Below, one piece after another: positions 58,950-64,000 of a DNA stretch of 64,000 nucleotides (positions within the stretch are counted from its first letter, which is position 1; the number at the start of each line of letters is the position of its first letter). Source of the DNA: Lepas anatifera (taxonomy: Eukaryota > Arthropoda > Thecostraca > Lepadidae); contig JAOTON010001713.1 in assembly GCA_034440635.1 (NCBI GenBank), positions 62,001 through 126,000 of the forward strand. Direction: 5' to 3'. The notes under the pieces were generated by a model that saw only the letters and a list, made by a program, of their open reading frames with translations, was not told the origin of the DNA and did not search any database. A program made the position numbers and the translations under genes.

Positions 58950-59877
58950 ACAGTGATATAGGTAGCTTTTCTGGTCGTTTCAGCCTCAAATCTGGGTTTT
59001 GTGGTATTTATTTGGCCATTTCGTGAAAAATTGCCCCTTTTTAACGTTTTTCTAACTCAGTTTGGCCTTTCTCCGCCAAAAAAATTGGCAGCCGTGGGCA
59101 GCATCTATTATCTTTAGATTATGGAAGAACACAAGAATTGGGAAACATTTTTGAACACTGACGCCTCTAAGTTTTATTACCACCCCCCCCCCACCGCCTC
59201 CAAACGATCCCCTAAAGACACTATAATGGCCAGCACAAGAAATGCCCCCCACTGATTTTTCCTTAAAAAATGCCCTGAGCCCAACGCTCTACCAACTGAG
59301 CTACCGGAGCGGCTAGTTCCCTAAAGGGCATTGTATTCCCTTTTTCTGCAAAATCACGGCATTTCCAAATAGGCCTCGAGCACGGCCCAAATTTCATTTT
59401 TACGACGTCGTTTTAACTTCAACTAGGTCAATGAAAACTGACCGTAATGTAGATCACAATCACCCCACACCCCCCACCAAACGGGCGTTTTTCTAACCCT
59501 CTTGGTCTTGGAGATCTCGAGGGGAGCACTTTAGAACCCCTCCACTGACGTTGACTCCAGATCCCTTTCCATTGCGCGTGTTCATAGTTTTCAATGGGAA
59601 AATGGGAAGAATTAGAGCAATCAAACGGTTAACAATTTTTCTGTGGGCAAATTTGTGGGCACAAGATGGTAATATGATCTGGTTCTGGAGGTCGGCTCTC
59701 TTCTCTGGAAGTTGAACAAACACAAACTGAGAAGCGACGGACTTGTGACTCAATTGGCAGCAGTGCCACACACAGACCTCGTGCTCATTGGCAGGCGGCA
59801 GCATTGGCCCGCCTGCCGGTATTTGGGCCGCGGTTCTCGCAGAACCTAGAGCGGTGACGTCAGGTTCTGCCAACCGA
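58950..59877. other. Mixed unassigned sequence with a shared repeat at 59340-59530
   Basis: 59340-59530 is the second copy of the repeat at 43370-43735. The 134-codon minus-strand frame at 59493-59897 is not recognised and partly overlaps the minisatellite. Confidence 0.4.
59278..59316 (-). mobile_element. tRNA-like SINE head remnant
   Basis: In reverse complement it reads GCCGCTCCGGTAGCTCAGTT then GGTAGAGCGTTGGG, a clean tRNA D-arm with box A. The anticodon and T-arms are missing, so it is not a tRNA gene. Confidence 0.7.
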
Positions 59878-60645
59878 ACCCACCCAGGCAGGGGCACGGC
59901 AGCTGAGCCCGGCGCCGCAGGCTAACGACCGCTACAGCGACCCAGGCAGGGGCACGGCAGCTGACCCTGGCGCCGCAGGCTAACGACCGCCACAGCGACC
60001 CAGGCAGGGGCACGGCAGCTGACCCCGGCGCCGCAGGCTAACGACCGCCACAGCGACCCAGGCAGGGGCACGGCAGCTGACCCCGGCGCCGCAGGCTAAC
60101 GACCGCCACAGCGACCCAGGCAGGGGCACGGCAGCTGACCCCGGCGCCGCAGGCTAACGACCGCCACAGCGACCCAGGCAGGGGCACGGCAGCTGACCCC
60201 GGCGCCGCAGGCTAACGACCGCCACAGCGACCCAGGCAGGGGCACGGCAGCTGACCCCGGCGCCGCAGGCTAACGACCGCCACAGCGACCCAGGCAGGGG
60301 CACGGCTGCTGAGGCCGGAGCCGCAGGCTAACGACCGCTACAGCAACCCACGCAGGGGCACGTACGGCTGCTGAGGCCGGAGCCGCAGGCTAACGACCGC
60401 TACAGCGACGCAGGCAGGGGCACGGCTGCTGAGCCCGGAGCCGCAGGCTAACGACCGCTACAGCGAGGCAGGCAGGGGCACGGCTGCTGAACCCGGAGCC
60501 GCAGGCTAACGACCGCTACAGCGACCCAGGCAGGGGCACGGCTGCTGAGGCCGGCGCCGCAGGCTAACGACCGCCACAGCGACCCAGGCAGGGGCACGCA
60601 CGGCTGCTGAGCCCGGAGCCGCAGGCTAACGACCGCTACAGCGCT
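59878..60645. repeat. 60-bp GC-rich minisatellite, about 12-13 units
   Basis: Unit CAGCGACCCAGGCAGGGGCA continuing CGGCAGCTGACCCCGGCGCC. The left half has near-identical 60-bp units. The right half (from about 60300) has variants with CGGCTGCTGA and GGAGCCGC and small insertions (ACGTACGG, GCACGCACGG). Confidence 0.96.
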
Positions 60646-61303
60646 CCCAAAACACCATCCACACCGATCAGACACTGTCTGCCTGGAGGACAGAGCGCTT
60701 CAACATCACCCAGGGATATTACAAATGCTACCGATAAGCCCACTTACATATCTACATTCCGTACCTGGGCACAAATTGCTTAGTTCAGCAGCAGCTAAAG
60801 TAAATGACACACCATGATTACGGTACGAGTGGCCCCCGAACTGACTGACGCGGCACGAATTGCGTCACATTGACGCAAGACGCCAAGGGTGGTGCTACCA
60901 GTAACGACAATGGTTCTACGCACACATGGATCGAAATTCTAGACGAAAACCAGGAGCAGGTGCAAGAAATTCACAGCGGAAGTACGTGGATATTCCACGA
61001 CTCTTACAGAAATGACTGCACGGGCCCCGGGGATTTCTAGCATTATTTTTATTATTACGCATATCCAGAGCTAGAACTAATTCACCTAGTGATTCTTAGT
61101 TGGAAGTTGGGAGGACGTTATGCACCTCTTTTCAACATAAAACTGTAATTTACGAAAACTAGCATGATAACACATTTCTGTTGGACCGCATGAAGCACGC
61201 ACGCTTGTTTGATTCAGACAGATGGATTAGTATTTTAAGCCGCCACAATTAGCCACAGGAGCATTCTCATCAGGGGACCCGGCAGCCCCGTTGCGCTGGG
61301 TTC
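60646..61303. other. No recognised gene
   Basis: Ordinary sequence between two minisatellites. Nothing assigned. Confidence 0.4.
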
Positions 61304-62470
61304 GGTCGAGTGCCGTCGCACCTCCCATCTCCTCGGCCTGCCCCCGGAACAGACCCCGCACACGTCGCCTGCTGCCGTTGCACCTCCCATCTCCTCGGCC
61401 CGCCCCCGGAACAGACCCCGCACACGTCGCCTGCTGCCGTTGCACCTCCCATCTCCTCGGCCCGCCCCCGGAACAGACCCCGCACACGTCGCCTGCTGCC
61501 GTTGCACCTCCCACCTCCTCGGCCCGCCCCCGGAACAGACCCCGCACACGTCGCCTGCTGCCGTTGCACCTCCCATCTCCTCGGCCTGCCCCCGGAACAG
61601 ACCCCGCACACGTCGCCTGCTGCCGTTGCACCTCCCACCTCCTCGGCCCGCCCCCGGAACAGACCCCGCACACGTCGCCTGCTGCCGTTGCACCTCCCAT
61701 CTCCTCGGCCTGCCCCCGGAACAGACCCCGCACACGTCGCCTGCTGCCGTTGCACCTCCCACCTCCTCGGCCCGCCCCCGGAACAGACCCCGCACACGTC
61801 GCCTGCTGCCGTTGCACCTCCCACCTCCTCGGCCCGCCCCGGAACAGACCCCTCACACGTCGCCTGCTGCCGTTGCACCTCCCATCTCCTCGGCCTGCCC
61901 CGGAACAGACCCCGCACACGTCGCCTGCTGCCGTTGCACCTCCCACCTCCTCGGCCCGCACCCGGAACAGACCCCGCACACGTCGCCTGCTGCCGTTGCA
62001 CCTCCCATCTCCTCGGCCTGCCCCCGGAACAGACCCCCGCACACGTCGCCTGCTGCCGTTGCACCTCCCACCTCCTCGGCCCGCCCCGGAACAGACCCCG
62101 CACACGTCGCCTGCTGCCGTTGCACCTCCCATCTCCTCGGCCTGCCCCGGAACAGACCCCGCACACGTCGCCTGCTGCCGTTGCACCTCCCACCTCCTCG
62201 GCCCGCCCCGGAACAGACCCCGCACACGTCGCCTGCTGCCGTTGCACCTCCCACCTCCTCGGCCCGCCCCCGGAACAGACCCCTCACACGTCGCCTGCTG
62301 CCGTTGCACCTCCCACCTCCTCGGCCCGCCCCCGGAACAGACCCCGCACACGTCGCCTGCTGCCGTTGCACCTCCCACCTCCTCGGCCCGCCCCGGAACA
62401 GACCCCGCACACGTCGCTTGCCGCCGTCGCACCTCCCACCTCCTCGGCCCTCCCCGGAACCCCGCACACG
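61304..62470. repeat. 62-bp (61-bp variant) minisatellite, about 19 units, open on both strands
   Basis: Unit CCCCGCACACGTCGCCTGCT then GCCGTTGCACCTCCCACCTC. Units alternate ATCTCC/ACCTCC and GGCCTG/GGCCCG, and some lose one C in a C-run. Stop-free on both strands, which creates open frames up to 520 codons. These frames have no upstream or downstream gene structure, so I treat them as artefacts of composition. Confidence 0.96.
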
Positions 62471-63079
62471 TCACCTGCCTGCCATGGCGCCGGCCGCCAC
62501 TGACCCGCGACCCAGTTGGCCCGGGGCCAAGCCTCAAATACACCAACCGTGGTACTTGGGCCCTTTGGCTCCAGACTTGCTGCGATGAGGCCAAAGGGCA
62601 CGCCAGGGTTGCACTGGCCGATGAATGAACGATAAGGCCACACGGACCCACCAGGTCGGTCACCCTGGCCGAGGCCCGTCCGCAGTGCGAAGTGCCAGTT
62701 GTGTGTGAAGTGTTGTTTATTGGCTGGCCGCACCGGACTGAGCCGATCACGGCTGGCCTTCTACAGAAATGTCGCGGACTGGACGGCAATGCCAGAAAGT
62801 CAGGGCCCGGAGAGCACTAGCGGAGAAAGTGGTATCTTTAAACAAGAATCAGACCGAGCATACACGAGCCTGGGGAAACACAAAAGCACAATCTGACCCA
62901 GGGCAGATCCATACATTTTCGCATGTGGGCAGCGCTGGGGGTGCCACTTTCATAGCTGGGCTGCGTCAGTTTCAGGTCGGCTGGGCCCCAGCCCATGGGG
63001 AGCCCAATTTTACGTTCTTTGCTCATTTTAATTTTTTGGGGCAAAGCTAAAGAAGGAATTTGAGTTTTGATGTTTTCGA
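62471..63079. other. No recognised gene
   Basis: Flank of the minisatellite, then ordinary sequence up to the long-TIR element copy. Confidence 0.4.
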
Positions 63080-63640
63080 TAAAGGGAATTTGGCACCTTT
63101 TAATGGGTTTTGAACAAAGATAGCCATGTGATAGAGCATGCCGAGAAAACATTTGATGAAAATTTCATTTGCCCTAAAACTCACAATTAGCGGAGAAAAG
63201 ATTCACGGAAAAAAGCTACGTGACATGAGGTGATTTAGTGACGTCATACTCAAGCCCCGCTGCGTGTGCGGAGTGGACAAATTTGCAGTGCTTGGGGCGT
63301 AGCCAAGGGGGGGCGGCAGGGACAGCTGCCCCCCCCCCGAGGACACGAGCCGCGCGAAGCACGGCTCGCCCGCACTATGCTCTGTGACCAAATTTGGCAT
63401 TTTATACCAGATAGGGCCCTGCCCTTTTGGCGCTGTCGCAGGGGCTCTTTTCGGGGCGCCACCCCCCCCCCCGAGCGAAATCCTGACTACGCCCCTGTGC
63501 TTGGGCATCTTTAAAACCCACGTGCTAAACACGACTTTGGAACTGTCATTTATAAATACGTATAACTTGCTTTATTGACTAATTTGAAACGTAAAATTTG
63601 TTTTAGCACATCAGGAAAAATACAAGACATTGATCTATAT
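63080..63640 (+). mobile_element. Partial copy of the long-TIR element, interrupted by a hAT-like MITE
   Basis: Matches 22296-22660 in order: TTTGGCACCTTT-TAATGGG, GTGATAGAGCATGCCGAGAA, AATTTCATTTG, CGGAGAAAA, GGACAAATTT, CTTTAAAACCCACGTGCTAAA and ATACGTATAACTTGC. The hAT-like MITE 63297-63497 splits it. The right half of the element is absent. Confidence 0.75.
63297..63497 (-). mobile_element. hAT-like MITE, deletion derivative of the 3315-9672 element
   Basis: Starts GCGTAGCCAAGGGGGGG and ends CCTGACTACGCCCCTG. It is flanked by TGCTTGGG at 63289-63296 and 63498-63505, a perfect 8-bp target duplication. The empty site exists at about 22527-22560, where the host element reads CTCGCTTGGACCTCTTTAAA. 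The interior CGCACTATGCTCTGTGACCA matches the first bases of the array at about 38668. The outermost CAGGG on the left has been lost. Confidence 0.85.
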
Positions 63641-63666
63641 CACTTCACTTCCCAATGGTCACCTCT

Positions 63667-64000
63667 TTAACCCTAGGATGGTCACGCCGGTCAATTGACC
63701 GGTAACGCTTAAATAATTATGAACAATGCGAAAACGGGAAAGCATATGAAGCCGCTATTCCTTCAATTCCCGTAGTTTATCACCTCCCTCTCGGCAATAT
63801 GCTATTTTTCTGCCGCTGTTTATTTTTCAAAGAAAAAAGGCTAGATGTATGTACCTAGAACGGCCAGGATTCGAGGGGACAGGCCACCTTATCAACTTAT
63901 CATTATATCATCATGCTCCTCGCCGCAGCACTTCAAAACCTATCAACGTTGGTAACCTGTTTAGCTTGCATTTCTGGTCTAAAACGCATTATTAATTGTA
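63667..64000 (+). mobile_element. Left terminus of a piggyBac-like element, running off the window
   Basis: TTAA (63667-63670) is followed by CCCTAGGATGGTCACG and then the perfect 16-bp palindrome CCGGTCAATTGACCGG (63688-63703). A CCCTAG or CACTAG terminus followed by a GGTCAATTGACC-like palindrome is a recurrent layout of animal piggyBac-family ends. The remaining 300 bases have no open frame of note, as expected of a 5' non-coding region. The transposase, if any, would lie to the right. Confidence 0.6.

Noticed and set aside
59278..59316. Possible functional tRNA gene
   Set aside because: Only the 5' half of a tRNA is present; no anticodon or T-arm.
61227..62789. 520-codon minus-strand open frame, with several overlapping long frames on both strands
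   Set aside because: It is a stop-free 62-bp minisatellite read in rotating frames. No homology, splice sites or codon structure.

Overview
The window is eukaryotic, repeat-dominated DNA from an animal, most likely an invertebrate; I cannot name the species. The case for an animal is two spliced exons on the minus strand that encode the conserved core of TMEM65, a multi-pass protein of the mitochondrial inner membrane. Non-LTR retrotransposon pieces, tRNA-derived SINEs, hAT-like and piggyBac-like (TTAA) DNA elements and many minisatellites support it. There are no bacterial-style operons, rRNA genes or CRISPR arrays. Nearly all long open frames are shadows of tandem repeats that lack stop codons.

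Layout. 1-1047 is a 52-bp minisatellite running in from the left. 1364-21182 is a stretch of the TMEM65 locus: exons at 21115-21182 and 2739-2835 (minus strand) are separated by an intron of about 18.3 kb. That intron holds a 6.4-kb hAT-like element with a tandem/palindromic interior (3315-9672), SINEs and several TTAA-flanked elements. 21.3-26.8 kb is a nest of DNA transposons. 26773-33991 is a 7.2-kb satellite of 53/47-bp units, with an older, diverged stretch at 24549-24914 split off by a TTAA element. 34-44 kb is mixed repeats, including a second copy of the hAT-like array (38585-40036). 43.9-44.8 kb is a 28-bp minisatellite. 46-53.3 kb is mainly TTAA elements, two of them nested. 53.6-54.9 kb is a 5'-truncated non-LTR retrotransposon. 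56.5-57.4 kb is a separate inverted-repeat element. 59.9-62.5 kb holds two GC-rich minisatellites of about 60 bp. The window ends in what looks like the terminus of a true piggyBac-like element (63667 onward).

The dominant theme is a set of related non-autonomous TTAA elements, about 0.75-1.05 kb, in at least four subfamilies (called A-D here). Filled and empty sites inside the window show insertion exactly at TTAA. Their interiors are packed with AGGTCA/TGACCT hexamers, the nuclear-receptor half-site, in fixed direct, everted and inverted spacings. This is the best candidate here for something not commonly described. It is accompanied by a 58-bp triplication of a TMEM65 exon end that carries its splice donor along, and by a hAT-like element whose interior is a tandem array folded into a large palindrome.
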